From NCBI RefSeq assembly GCF_024733015.1, contig NZ_JANKJG010000005.1, forward strand, positions 124,001 to 188,000: a stretch of DNA of 64,000 nucleotides. Direction: 5' to 3'. Made by a program: the position numbers and the translations under genes. Source of the DNA: Pseudosulfitobacter koreensis (GTDB taxonomy: Bacteria > Pseudomonadota > Alphaproteobacteria > Rhodobacterales > Rhodobacteraceae). Every line of letters begins with the position of its first letter. Within the stretch, counting starts at the first letter, position 1. This document shows, piece after piece, positions 16,668 to 25,741 of the stretch. A model generated the notes under the pieces. That model saw nothing but the letters and a program-made list of their open reading frames with translations, was not told where the DNA came from and ran no database searches.

Positions 16668-18228
16668 CGGCAAGGTCTCCGCGCGCCAGCAGTTCGGCAC
16701 GGATCAGTTTCTTGGTGATCTTGCCGTAACCCGATTTCGGCAATTCGTCCCAGAACACGACAGTCTTCGGCATCTTGTACCGCGGCACCTTCGCCCCCAG
16801 CCATTCCAGCAAGGCGGCGTCATCGGGAGCAGCGCCCCGCGCGACGCAGACGGCGATGCCGACCTCGCCCCATGTCGGGTCAGGCATCCCCAGCACCGCG
16901 CATTCATTGATGTCGGGGTGTTGCAAGATCTTTTCCTCGATTTCGCGTGGGTAGATGTTGGACCCGCCCGAGATATACATGTCCGACGCCCGGTCGGTCA
17001 GGTAGAGAAACCCCTCCGCGTCCATATGACCGAGGTCACCGGTCAGGAACCAGCCGTCACGGAACGCCTTGGCGTTGGCCTCCGGGTTGTCATGATAGCC
17101 CGCGAAAACGGCAGGTCCGATGACGGCAACCTCGCCTGTCTCTCCTGCCGCGACCTCGTCCCCCGCAGCGTCCTGAACCTGAACCTGCATCCCCGTGCGC
17201 GCAAAGCCGCACGTACCGATGCGCATGGCGGCATCGTCGGTGGAGTGGTGGATCGGTGGCAGCACGGTGATGTTTCCCGTGACTTCGCCCAGCCCGAAGT
17301 ACTGCACCAGGACAGGCCCCAGAACGTCCAGCGCGCGCACCTGGTCGGCGCGATACATGGGTGCGCCGGCGTAGATCACATAGCGCAGGCTGGAATGGTC
17401 GTGATCATTGACAGAAGGATGCTCGACCAGCAGCTTCACGATGGTGGGCACGGTGAAGGCATTGGTGACGCGCCACTGTTCAACAAGCTGCCAGACTTCG
17501 GCCGCGTTGAACTTCGTCCCGCCGGGAAGGATCGTCTTAACCCCGTGCGCGACCTGCGCGAGTTGGTGAATGCCTGCGCCGTGCGACAGAGGTGCGACGA
17601 CGATCGAGGCATCCTCAGGTCCCGTCCCCGGCATAAGATCGCACAGGTGATTGGTCACGACGAAGGCCATCTGGCCATGGGTCAGCACCGCCGCCTTCGG
17701 CTTGCCAGTCGTGCCTGAGGTAAAGAAGAACCATGCCGGATCGTCGCGGTCCACGGCGGTGGCCGAAACTGTTTCATCCGCGTGGGCTGCGACGAGTGCG
17801 TCGTAATCGTCTTCTCCTTCACCGCCGATGGTCACGGTAAAGGCGACCCCATCGCAGGCGGCGATGTGGTCCGCGAACTCTGCCCCTGCCAGCAACCCCT
17901 TGGCCCCGGAAGAGGCGGCGAGCCAGGCAACATCTTCCGGAGATTGGCGGAAGTTGGCAGGCACCCAGACGCAGCCGAGCTTCCAGCAGGCAAAGGCGGC
18001 CTCGAACATCTGGTTGCAGTTGGCGGATTGTACCAGCAGGCGGTCGCCCTTTCGCATCCCGTAGCGGTCGCGCAGGGCGGCGGCAAAGGCGGTTGATCGC
18101 GCCTCCAATTCGGCCCAGGTCCAGGTCACGTCACCCCAGACAAGGCCGATGTCGCCTGGGTGCCGTTGGGCGGAGCCCGTCAGGAACTGCGACAGGTTCA
18201 TCACGCGGGTCGAAACCGGCTGCATCAT
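16660..18228 (-). CDS. Acyl-CoA synthetase (AMP-forming)
   Basis: A 522-residue ANL-superfamily ligase that would activate a carboxylic acid with ATP and CoA. The AMP-binding P-loop motif FFFTSGTTGKPKAA, the YFGLGEVTGN motif, the hinge TGDLGHMDAEGFLYLTDRASDMYISGG and the C-terminal catalytic Lys in LPKSGYGKITKK are all visible. The substrate cannot be read from the sequence. The start overlaps the thiolase stop (ATGA), and its end overlaps the DUF296 start, so the three are translationally coupled. Confidence 0.9.
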   Translation of the reverse strand: MMQPVSTRVMNLSQFLTGSAQRHPGDIGLVWGDVTWTWAELEARSTAFAAALRDRYGMRKGDRLLVQSANCNQMFEAAFACWKLGCVWVPANFRQSPEDVAWLAASSGAKGLLAGAEFADHIAACDGVAFTVTIGGEGEDDYDALVAAHADETVSATAVDRDDPAWFFFTSGTTGKPKAAVLTHGQMAFVVTNHLCDLMPGTGPEDASIVVAPLSHGAGIHQLAQVAHGVKTILPGGTKFNAAEVWQLVEQWRVTNAFTVPTIVKLLVEHPSVNDHDHSSLRYVIYAGAPMYRADQVRALDVLGPVLVQYFGLGEVTGNITVLPPIHHSTDDAAMRIGTCGFARTGMQVQVQDAAGDEVAAGETGEVAVIGPAVFAGYHDNPEANAKAFRDGWFLTGDLGHMDAEGFLYLTDRASDMYISGGSNIYPREIEEKILQHPDINECAVLGMPDPTWGEVGIAVCVARGAAPDDAALLEWLGAKVPRYKMPKTVVFWDELPKSGYGKITKKLIRAELLARGDLAGV

Positions 18229-19394
18229 GCGACCCGTTCTAGAATGGAGGCATAGGACGCCACCGCTGCCCCGCCCATGTTGAACACACCGGCCAACCGT
18301 GCATCGGGTATCTGCATTCCCCCCGCCTCGCCCATCAGTTGCATTGCGGCCATGACGTGCATCGACACGCCGGTCGCCCCGATGGGATGCCCCTTGGACT
18401 TCAATCCGCCCGAAGGGTTCACCGGCAGCCGACCGTCCTTGGTCGTCCAGCCCTCGCGGATTGCGCGGCCGCCCTGCCCAGGTTCCGCAAGTCCCATCGC
18501 CTCGTATTCCAGCAATTCGGCAACGGTGAAGCAGTCGTGGGTTTCCACGAAACTCAGGTCGTCAATGTTCACGCCGGCGGTGGCATAGGCCTCGCTCCAC
18601 GCCCGCCGTGCGCCTTCGAAACGTGTAATGTCCCGGCGTGAAAGGGCCATCGGCTCGTTGGTGTGGGCACGCGCCCGGAAACGGATCGCGCGCTGCAGTT
18701 CTGCTGCGACCTCGGGTGCCGCCAGCACCAGCGCGGCCGCCCCGTCGGACACCAGCGAACAATCCGTGCGCCGCAAGGGGCCCGCGACAAAGGGGTTCTT
18801 GTCGGACACGGTGTTGCAGAAGGCCACATCGAAATCGCGGCGCATGTGCGCGAAAGGGTTCTGCATCCCGTTGTGATGGTTCTTGGCGGCGATCATCGCC
18901 AGCTCTTCGGACCGGTCGCCATAGCGCTGGAAGTAATTTCCTGCGATTTGCCCGAACAGCCCTGCAAAGCCGCCGCGCACGTCGGATTCCTCGCGCCGGT
19001 AAGACGCGCCGAGAAGGATGTCTCCGACCTCCACGCCCGGCGTGGCGGTCATCTTTTCAGCCCCCACGACAAGCGCGATCTTGCCGCGCCCGCTGGCGAT
19101 GAAATCCATCGCTCCGTGCAGCGCAGCGGATCCGGTGGCGCAGGCGTTTTCATAACGGGTGGCCGGAACACGGGCCAGAGCGTCGTTGCCCATGCCCACC
19201 AGTGCGCCCTGAAAATCCTGATCCGAAAAGCCGTTGTTGAAGACACCGACAAAGATGCCGTCGACGTCTTCCACCGCGACACCCGCATGGTCGAGCGCCG
19301 GGCCCGTGACCTCGGCCATCAGCGCCTCGGTGTCCGGGGCTTCGCTGCGGCCGAATGCAGTGTGCGCCCAGCCCACGATATAAGGGTCTGTCAT
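18225..19394 (-). CDS. SCP-x-type thiolase (acetyl-CoA acetyltransferase family)
   Basis: A 389-residue thiolase-superfamily enzyme of the lipid-transfer/SCP-x branch. The nucleophilic Cys is C85 in RYENACATGSAA, and the His motifs are VETHDCFT and KGHPIGATG. Members cleave or form 3-oxoacyl-CoA, frequently with branched or cyclic substrates. It overlaps both neighbours by ATGA junctions (iclR stop and ligase start). The gene order suggests beta-oxidation-like processing of an acid activated by the ligase. Confidence 0.9.
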   Translation of the reverse strand: MTDPYIVGWAHTAFGRSEAPDTEALMAEVTGPALDHAGVAVEDVDGIFVGVFNNGFSDQDFQGALVGMGNDALARVPATRYENACATGSAALHGAMDFIASGRGKIALVVGAEKMTATPGVEVGDILLGASYRREESDVRGGFAGLFGQIAGNYFQRYGDRSEELAMIAAKNHHNGMQNPFAHMRRDFDVAFCNTVSDKNPFVAGPLRRTDCSLVSDGAAALVLAAPEVAAELQRAIRFRARAHTNEPMALSRRDITRFEGARRAWSEAYATAGVNIDDLSFVETHDCFTVAELLEYEAMGLAEPGQGGRAIREGWTTKDGRLPVNPSGGLKSKGHPIGATGVSMHVMAAMQLMGEAGGMQIPDARLAGVFNMGGAAVASYASILERVA

Positions 19395-20239
19395 CTTGGT
19401 TCCTCCTGTTCAGCGATCTGCGGCATCCGCCGCGCCAACCGCAGTTCGATATCTCGTGCCTCGCGCGTCAGCAGCGCCGCCAGTTCCGCATCGCGGGGCG
19501 GTTGCAACCGGCTGTCGATCGCCGCGATGGACAGAGCCCCGGCAACGGAACCGTCAGGGCGTCGCAAGGCCACGCCTACCCCCCAGCTGCCCGCCACAAT
19601 CCGTCCAGGGTTCAATGCAAAGCCGCGTCTGCGTGTCGCCTCCACGTCGCTACGCAACAGGTCCGCGTCATAGTTCGGATAATCCGCCGCCAGCCTACCG
19701 GCGTTGTCTGCCAGCAGCACGTCGACCTCTGCGTCCGGCAGCGCGCTCAACATGGCAAGCGAACCTGCGCCGATCCCGAGGGGATGCTGCGCACCTGTCT
19801 CCAAAGCATGGGTGCGGATCGGGAATGCCCCTTCTTCACGGTGCAGGCAGACGGCGGTGGACCCGCGCCGCATATTGACGAAGGCCGTGTCGCCGCTTGC
19901 CTTCGCCAGCCGTACAACCGCATCCGCTGCTATTTCCAGCAGGCCGTGACGCGGCGTCGCCAGCGTGCCGAGAAGGTAACTTTCCTCACCCAGATGATAG
20001 AGCCGCGTGGTACCGTCCTGTTCCACCAGTCCGCGTCGGATCAGCGCCAGCATCAGCCGCCGCACCGTGGGCTTGCCCAGCCCGGAAACCGCGATCAACT
20101 CCGAGAGCGCCACACCGTGTCCGGCGTGTCGCCCGGTGATCTGCAACAACGCCAGCGCACGGTCTACCGCCTGGCTGCCGCTGGCCGGGGTCACATCGCC
20201 ATGATCTTTCACAATATGGACCACACTCTCTTTGTTCAC
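19391..20239 (-). CDS. IclR-family transcriptional regulator
   Basis: A 282-residue regulator with an N-terminal winged helix (about residues 22-82; SELIAVSGLGKPTVRRLMLALIRRGLVE) and a C-terminal GAF-like effector domain (about 95-270). It is the first gene of the thiolase operon and is divergent from the second TRAP transporter, with a 118-bp shared region. It most likely controls both in response to a pathway intermediate. The start is a GTG at 20239 (encoding MNKESVVHI). Function beyond family and context is inference. Confidence 0.9.
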   Translation of the reverse strand: MNKESVVHIVKDHGDVTPASGSQAVDRALALLQITGRHAGHGVALSELIAVSGLGKPTVRRLMLALIRRGLVEQDGTTRLYHLGEESYLLGTLATPRHGLLEIAADAVVRLAKASGDTAFVNMRRGSTAVCLHREEGAFPIRTHALETGAQHPLGIGAGSLAMLSALPDAEVDVLLADNAGRLAADYPNYDADLLRSDVEATRRRGFALNPGRIVAGSWGVGVALRRPDGSVAGALSIAAIDSRLQPPRDAELAALLTREARDIELRLARRMPQIAEQEEPR

Positions 20240-20357
20240 CCTTGCTTCCCTGACTTTCCCTCAAGGATCTGCGCATCTCATCTTCTAATGCAAGAAATAT
20301 CTTGCCCAAGCCGTCGATCTCTGTTCCACATTGTGACTTAATGAGGGAGGAACTACC

Positions 20358-21362
20358 ATGAAAAGTTTTGCAAAGGCCGCTTTGGCCGCCATGCTTGCCA
20401 CCACCGTCCTGTCCGGCGCGGTCCATGCCGAGACCCTGCGCTTGTCGCACAACACCGGCGACACCACGACCTGGCACAAGGGAGCCGAGAAATTCGGTGA
20501 ACTTCTGGCCGAGAAATCCGACGGCGCCTATGACGTCCGCGTCTTTCCGAACGCCCAGCTTTCTGGCGGCGACCAGATGAAACAGGCCGAGATGGTGGGC
20601 CGCGGTGCGCTCGACATCGTGGTGACGTCCGCGATCAACGTGACACCACTGGTGCCCGAGATGGCCGTCTTCTCGCTGCCCTACCTCTATGCCAACTACG
20701 CGCAGGTTGATGCGACGACGCAGGGCGAGCCCGTAGAGCAGCTGGAAGATATCCTGCGTGAGAAGGGCATCGAAGTGCTGGCCTGGGGTGAAAACGGCTT
20801 TCGTGAAGTCACCAACAACGTCCGTCCGATCATGTCTCCGGACGACATGAAAGGCCTGAACATGCGCGTTGCGGGTCCGATGTATATCGACGTGATGAAC
20901 GCACTTGGTGCCAATCCCCAGCAGATGCAGTGGGGCGAGACGATGACAGCGCTTCAACAGGGCGTTGTCGACGGTCAGGAAAACCCGATCGGCGCGGTCA
21001 TCATTCCACAGCAGGTCTTTGAGGTGCAGAAATATCTGACGACCTGGCATTATTCCTACGATCCGATCTTCCTCGGCGTTTCCACCCAAGTCTGGGATGG
21101 ACTGGATGCGGACACGCAGGAGCAGATGCGCGCTGCCGCGACAGAAGCGATGGAATACCAGCGCCAGATCACCCGTGAAGGCACGGCTGAGGGTGTCGCC
21201 TTCCTGCGCGACAAGGGGATGGAAGTCTATGAGCCGTCCGAGGACGAACTCGCCGCCTTCCGCACTGCAACCCAGCCTGCATTCGATACATGGGCGGCCA
21301 AGGTTGGCGAGGACATCGTCGGCAGCTTCCAGGACGCCATCGCCGCGACCCCAACCAACTGA
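20358..21362 (+). CDS. TRAP transporter solute-binding protein (DctP type)
   Basis: A 334-residue periplasmic binding protein. The signal peptide is cleaved after about residue 24 (AVHA/ETL). DctP signatures are FPNAQLSGGDQMKQAEMVGRGALD and GLNMRVAGPMY, which contains the carboxylate-binding Arg, then WGETMTALQQGVVDGQENP. The ribosome site is GAGGGAGGAA before the ATG. It differs clearly from the first DctP in this window, so the two systems take different ligands. It is divergent from the IclR gene. Confidence 0.92.
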   Translation: MKSFAKAALAAMLATTVLSGAVHAETLRLSHNTGDTTTWHKGAEKFGELLAEKSDGAYDVRVFPNAQLSGGDQMKQAEMVGRGALDIVVTSAINVTPLVPEMAVFSLPYLYANYAQVDATTQGEPVEQLEDILREKGIEVLAWGENGFREVTNNVRPIMSPDDMKGLNMRVAGPMYIDVMNALGANPQQMQWGETMTALQQGVVDGQENPIGAVIIPQQVFEVQKYLTTWHYSYDPIFLGVSTQVWDGLDADTQEQMRAAATEAMEYQRQITREGTAEGVAFLRDKGMEVYEPSEDELAAFRTATQPAFDTWAAKVGEDIVGSFQDAIAATPTN

Positions 21363-21416
21363 GGCAACGGCTCGGCCCTCTCACGGGGCCGAGCCGATCC
21401 GGGGAGGACCACTGCC

Positions 21417-21908
21417 ATGCGCTTTGTGCTGCGTGAATTCGAAAAGATCGTCTGCGCCGTGCTGTTCCTTGGCATGACGCTTATCGGCTTCATCAACGTC
21501 GTGGTCCGCTATGCCACCCACTATTCATTCGCCGCGTCAGAGGAAGTGCTGACCAATGGCTTCCTGCTGCTGACCGTCTTTGGCGCCGCGATCGCTGCGC
21601 GGCGGGGCGAGCATCTGGCGGTGACGCTGGTGCAGGAAGCCCTTCCCCGGCGCGCGGCACAGGCGGTCTTTGTCCTCTCGGTGATCCTATCGGTCCTGTT
21701 GCTCGCGGCATCGGCCTGGTTTTCATGGGTCACGCTGATGAATCAGATCGACAGCGGCATCCGCAGCTACGCCCTCGGCCTGCCCGCGTGGTGGTATCAG
21801 ATTGGCCTGCCTTTCGGCTTTGCGCTGATCATCATCCGCTACCTGCAACACGCATCAGAGACATGGCAAGCACCGCCCCAAGAACCGCAGGCGACCCCAA
21901 GTGTCTGA
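21417..21908 (+). CDS. TRAP transporter small permease (DctQ type)
   Basis: A 163-residue inner-membrane protein with four hydrophobic segments and the conserved motif AARRGEHLAVTLV after the second helix. It lies 54 bp after the binding protein and overlaps the large permease by 8 bp, so it is part of a dctPQM operon. The ATG at 21417 follows a GGGGAGGA ribosome site. Confidence 0.9.
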   Translation: MRFVLREFEKIVCAVLFLGMTLIGFINVVVRYATHYSFAASEEVLTNGFLLLTVFGAAIAARRGEHLAVTLVQEALPRRAAQAVFVLSVILSVLLLAASAWFSWVTLMNQIDSGIRSYALGLPAWWYQIGLPFGFALIIIRYLQHASETWQAPPQEPQATPSV

Positions 21909-23217
21909 CATCCTTGGCATGGGTGCCGGCACCCAGATGATCGTCGCCTTCTTCTTGCTGATGGCACTGCGCGTGCCCGTGGCCTTCGCGCTTGGCCTGT
22001 CGGCCATGTATGCGATGTGGAAAATCGGTTTCGGCTTTGAACTTGCCGGTGACCTGATCGCCACAGGCATCGCAAAATACGCGCTATTGGCGATCCCCTT
22101 CTTCATCCTCGCTGGGACCCTGATGGGTACATTGGGCATCGCGGAGCGGATGATCCGTTTCTTCCGCATCCTGATCGGCAACCTGCCCGGCGGCATGGGC
22201 GTCGTCGGCACGGTGGTCTGCCTGTTCTGGGGCGCAGTCTCAGGGTCCGGCCCCGCCTCGGTCGCGGCCATCGGACCCATGATCATCAAGGGCATGCAGG
22301 AGGATGGGTATCCCCGCGCCGCCGCCGCAGCCCTCGTTTGCACCGGGGCCGCGTTCTCCATCGTCATTCCGCCGTCCATCGGTCTTGTGATCTACGGCGT
22401 GATCGCGGAGACCTCGATCTCCAGCCTCTTCATCGCCGCGATCGTGCCCGGCCTCTTCATGGGGCTGCTGATGCTGGTCGTTCTGCCCTTCATCAAGCCG
22501 CGCGGCCGTGAGGGACTGGACAAGCTTTCCCCAGCGCCCGTCAGCAACGGCTACCTGCGCGACCTCGGCCGCAGCTTTCGCTCTTCGTTCTGGGGACTGA
22601 TGACGCCCGTGGTGATCCTCGGCGGAATCTACTCCGGCATCTTCACGCCAACTGAGGCGGCTCTTGTCGCCACGGTCTATGCGATAGCCGTCGGTGCGTT
22701 CGCCTACCGCACGCTGACAGTCCGCGCGCTCTACGATGCGCTGACCGATGCCGCGTCGTCCTCTGCGGTTGTCATGCTGGTCGTCGCATACGCGAGCCTT
22801 TTCGGCTGGGTCGTCACCGTCGAAGACCTCGTCGGTCAGTATTCCGGCCAGTTGCTTGGCTTGTCGGACAACGGCGCGGTGATCCTGATGGTGATCATGC
22901 TGATCCTGCTGATCGCGGGCATGTTCATGGATCCTGTGACGGTCATGTTCATTTCGTTGCCGATCTTCATGCCGGTCGTGCGTGAACTGGGCTGGGACCC
23001 GGTATGGTTCGGCGTACTGGTGATGGTGAACCTCGCCATCGGCCTCATCACCCCGCCTGTCGGCATCAACCTCTACGTCGCCGCAAACATAACCCGGCTG
23101 CCGCTGGAAAGCATCGCCCGCGCGGCACTGCCGTTCCTGGCGATCAGCGTCATCGGCCTGGCGATCGTGGCGGCGGTCCCTGCCTTGTCCCTCTTCCTGC
23201 CTGAGATGCTGAAATGA
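21901..23217 (+). CDS. TRAP transporter large permease (DctM type)
   Basis: A 438-residue inner-membrane protein with about 12 hydrophobic segments. DctM hallmarks are GAVSGSGPASVAAIGP (about residue 112), IPPSIGLVIYG and LITPPVGINLYVAANI (about residue 382). The start is a GTG overlapping the end of dctQ. The stop overlaps an ATG that opens a broken SDR-like frame (ATGA junction), so the operon once had a further gene. Confidence 0.93.
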   Translation: MSDILGMGAGTQMIVAFFLLMALRVPVAFALGLSAMYAMWKIGFGFELAGDLIATGIAKYALLAIPFFILAGTLMGTLGIAERMIRFFRILIGNLPGGMGVVGTVVCLFWGAVSGSGPASVAAIGPMIIKGMQEDGYPRAAAAALVCTGAAFSIVIPPSIGLVIYGVIAETSISSLFIAAIVPGLFMGLLMLVVLPFIKPRGREGLDKLSPAPVSNGYLRDLGRSFRSSFWGLMTPVVILGGIYSGIFTPTEAALVATVYAIAVGAFAYRTLTVRALYDALTDAASSSAVVMLVVAYASLFGWVVTVEDLVGQYSGQLLGLSDNGAVILMVIMLILLIAGMFMDPVTVMFISLPIFMPVVRELGWDPVWFGVLVMVNLAIGLITPPVGINLYVAANITRLPLESIARAALPFLAISVIGLAIVAAVPALSLFLPEMLK

Positions 23218-23317
23218 ATGATATCGGCGGGTTGAAGACCCGTGACACCCGCAGCATTGGACTTGCCGAGCGCCCTTGCTCCATGCCGAGGGCCACCGCG
23301 TCATCCTACCTACCTAA
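23214..23317 (+). pseudogene. Decayed 5' fragment of an SDR-family dehydrogenase
   Basis: Starting at the ATGA junction with dctM, one frame reads MNDIGGLKTR...SIGLAER. Then, one base out of frame from 23276, comes LLHAEGHRVIL followed by a stop at 23315. Joined, this matches the start of short-chain dehydrogenases (GGL-K...GIGLA..LLHAEGHRVIL), with part of the TGxxxGIG loop lost and a one-base frameshift. No further SDR similarity follows. I read it as the remnant of a gene of the TRAP operon cut off by recombination. The identification rests on about 30 residues. Confidence 0.5.
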
Positions 23318-23520
23318 AACTTGGAAAACGCAAAAGATGCAGTGACTTGGCTCCCGGCAAGGAAAGCTTCGTCCATCGCTGCAAACTGTCATCGCATCAC
23401 CGGCTACGGTCTGCTCCCGTCTGACCGTATCCTGATGGAGTGGGGCAGAGTTAACTTGATTAAAGCTGTAAGCCTTCGGATCTGTTCAAAACGAACCATC
23501 AGGACGGGTCACAGGCATAC
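23318..23520. other. Intergenic stretch after the SDR remnant
   Basis: About 200 bp with no supportable gene, promoter or repeat, between the broken TRAP operon and the convergent AI-2E-type gene. It probably contains the right-hand junction of the accessory segment. Confidence 0.35.
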
Positions 23521-24645
23521 CTAGCCATCTTCGCCCTGCGCCATACAGTCGAGGTCATCCATGCTGTTTTCGTTGCTGAGGAACAGCGCGAAGGGCCGTA
23601 GCGGCTCGAAATGGGCGAAACCGATGATGGCCGCAATGGTGATCGGCACCGCCAGGATCGCGCCCATGATGCCCCAGATCCAGCCCCACAGAACCAGAAC
23701 CACCAGGATTACCAGCGGCGAGATCGAAACCTGACGCCCCTGCACGCGCGGATCGACGAAGTTGCCCATCACCTGCTCGATCACCAAAAGGCCCGAACCG
23801 ATCAGGAAGGCGGTCGAGAAATCCTTTTGAACAAAGGCATAGATCACCGGCAGCACGCCCGCGATCATCGAGCCAAGGGTGGGTATGAAGTTCAGCAGGA
23901 AGGCGAGCAGCCCCCAGACGATCAGCAGGTCCAGATCAAAGATCCACATCCAGCCCACGTAAAGCAGGGCCGTGATCAGCCCCAGGATGGTGCGGGTGAT
24001 CAGATAGCGCATCAGCCGGTGGGCAAAGACGCCAAGGCCCGCACGCAGCTCTTGCGCGGTGCTCTGCGATGCGGCGCTTTGCATTTTTGCGCCCCACTTC
24101 GGCGCTTCGATCAGCATCAGCAGCGTCAGGAACAGCACCAGGATCAGCCCGCCCAGCGTGGTGCCGGCGGTGTTGACCACGCCGTTTGCAAAACCCGAAA
24201 CGCGCTCCCAGATCGCCCCCTGAAGCGAGTCCACCGCACTTGCATAGGCCTGTTCCAGCTGGGTGGTCTTGCCGTCGTTGCCGTCATCTGCGGTGCCAAG
24301 ATCCAGTCCCGACAGCATCGACATGTCGCCCGCGTTCTCGAACCGGGCCACGATCTGTTCTGCGGCAACCCAAAGGCAGCCGATGAAAATACCCACCCCC
24401 AGCAGCACGGCCAGCAAGGCCACCACATGCCCCAGCCAAGAGACCCTGGAGGGCAGCCGCTCCGCCGTCTTGCGGTCCAGCGGGTGCACGATCAGTGTCA
24501 GGAAGAAGGCCAGCACCAGCGGCACGAACACCGTGGCCGTCGCCCTGAGCGCCCAGCCGGACAAGATGACCACGATCACCGTCAGCAGCCACATCATCGC
24601 GGTGCGCTGAACGCGCGGGTTCTGATCCGGGTGGGTGCTGTCCAT
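23521..24645 (-). CDS. AI-2E family transporter (PerM-like)
   Basis: A 374-residue membrane protein of the AI-2E exporter/PerM family (UPF0118). There are about seven to eight hydrophobic segments: two pairs at the N-terminus, a soluble loop at about 90-160, and the typical C-terminal motifs NFIPTLGSMIAGVLP and NFVDPRVQGRQVSISPLVILV. Members export autoinducer-2 or other small solutes, or act as Na+/H+ antiporters; the substrate here is unknown. It lies 41 bp after the CAP-domain gene in the same direction and may share its transcript. Confidence 0.88.
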   Translation of the reverse strand: MDSTHPDQNPRVQRTAMMWLLTVIVVILSGWALRATATVFVPLVLAFFLTLIVHPLDRKTAERLPSRVSWLGHVVALLAVLLGVGIFIGCLWVAAEQIVARFENAGDMSMLSGLDLGTADDGNDGKTTQLEQAYASAVDSLQGAIWERVSGFANGVVNTAGTTLGGLILVLFLTLLMLIEAPKWGAKMQSAASQSTAQELRAGLGVFAHRLMRYLITRTILGLITALLYVGWMWIFDLDLLIVWGLLAFLLNFIPTLGSMIAGVLPVIYAFVQKDFSTAFLIGSGLLVIEQVMGNFVDPRVQGRQVSISPLVILVVLVLWGWIWGIMGAILAVPITIAAIIGFAHFEPLRPFALFLSNENSMDDLDCMAQGEDG

Positions 24646-24686
24646 GATGTGTCCTTTCTCTCAGGTCGTTTCGATGTTCAGGGCGG

Positions 24687-25610
24687 TTACCGGGCCTGAC
24701 CCAGCAGCAGAACGGCGATCTTGCGCCCCTGCCCGTCGGAACGAACGGTCATGCCGATCTGCGTGATGTTGCTGTCCAGCAGCGTCGCGCGGTTGGCGTT
24801 GCCCGCGTCAAGCCAGCGCGAGACAAAATCCGAGACGTCGCCCGCCACCACCTGCCCACCGCAGCCGCCGCAGGCCCCGGCAACCGAATAGAGACGCCGC
24901 CAATTGCCCTGCACGCCGGACAGGCCGCCAATGTTTTGCAATGCAAACCCGGTAAGGTCCTGTGGCAAGAGGTTTGCGGCTGACGCGGTCAGCGCGGCAC
25001 TGGCAGAGAGTAGCGGCACGCCCGCCGCGCGACGGGCGGGGTTCAGGGCTTCCAGCGCGCGGGCTGTTGTTTCCAATGGGTCGATCTGACCTGTCGCATT
25101 TGTCGCGCCCGTTTCAGCGCCCTGCGACGTGCCCGGTCCGGCAAAGGTCTGGACGGCATAGATGGTGTCGTCGCCCGCCACGACCGCAAAGCCGAAACGC
25201 GTGAGCCCCGGTCGCAGGATGTTGGCGCGGTGTCCGGGGCTGTTCATCCAGCCGGTGTGAAAGGCCTCGATCCGGTCCAACGTGGGCGGGATCGGGCAGC
25301 CGGTGCACTTGGCGATGTTCTCGGCGACAAGCTCCCATTTGCTGCCGCCTTCGGCGAGGTAGCGATCACGGGGCCCTGCGCCCTCTGGCGAGACATGCGC
25401 GTAAAATCCGCGTTGCAGCATGTCCCGCGCATGGGCGCTGGCCGCACTGTTCAGCGCGGGCCCTGCGGTGAGTGTCGCCAGCCCCTGCGCGGCGCGGGCC
25501 GCGTTGACCAGTTCCAGCGCACGCGCGCGCATCTGATCGGGGCTGGCACCTTGCTGTGCTGCGGCAGCGGTGCCTGCAAGGATCAATGCGAGCAGAAACC
25601 TTTTCAGCAT
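24687..25610 (-). CDS. Secreted CAP-domain (SCP-like) protein
   Basis: A 307-residue exported protein. The signal peptide MLKRFLLALILAGTAAA is followed by a CAP domain at about residues 22-150 (ELVNAARAAQGL, HARDM, then GWMNSPGHRANIL, with the His and Glu positions of the family). A second, cysteine-containing region (ACGGCGGQVV) follows. The role of bacterial CAP proteins is poorly known; envelope or matrix functions have been proposed. The ATG at 25610 was chosen because the signal sequence starts there. It precedes the AI-2E-type gene. Confidence 0.82.
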   Translation of the reverse strand: MLKRFLLALILAGTAAAAQQGASPDQMRARALELVNAARAAQGLATLTAGPALNSAASAHARDMLQRGFYAHVSPEGAGPRDRYLAEGGSKWELVAENIAKCTGCPIPPTLDRIEAFHTGWMNSPGHRANILRPGLTRFGFAVVAGDDTIYAVQTFAGPGTSQGAETGATNATGQIDPLETTARALEALNPARRAAGVPLLSASAALTASAANLLPQDLTGFALQNIGGLSGVQGNWRRLYSVAGACGGCGGQVVAGDVSDFVSRWLDAGNANRATLLDSNITQIGMTVRSDGQGRKIAVLLLGQAR

Positions 25611-25741
25611 GCGGTGTCCTCGTTTTGGATGCGGTCCGAATGCATTCGCCACCGGGTGCGCTTGGGGCGGATCGGCCCTCCGGGGGGGAGTTTATCGGGC
25701 AAGATGAAGCGCTGGCCCGATGTTTGTCAGAGTTTGTCGCG

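Noticed and set aside
23321-23524. A 67-codon plus-strand frame after the SDR stub
   Set aside because: No ribosome site, no similarity, and composition like surrounding non-coding DNA.
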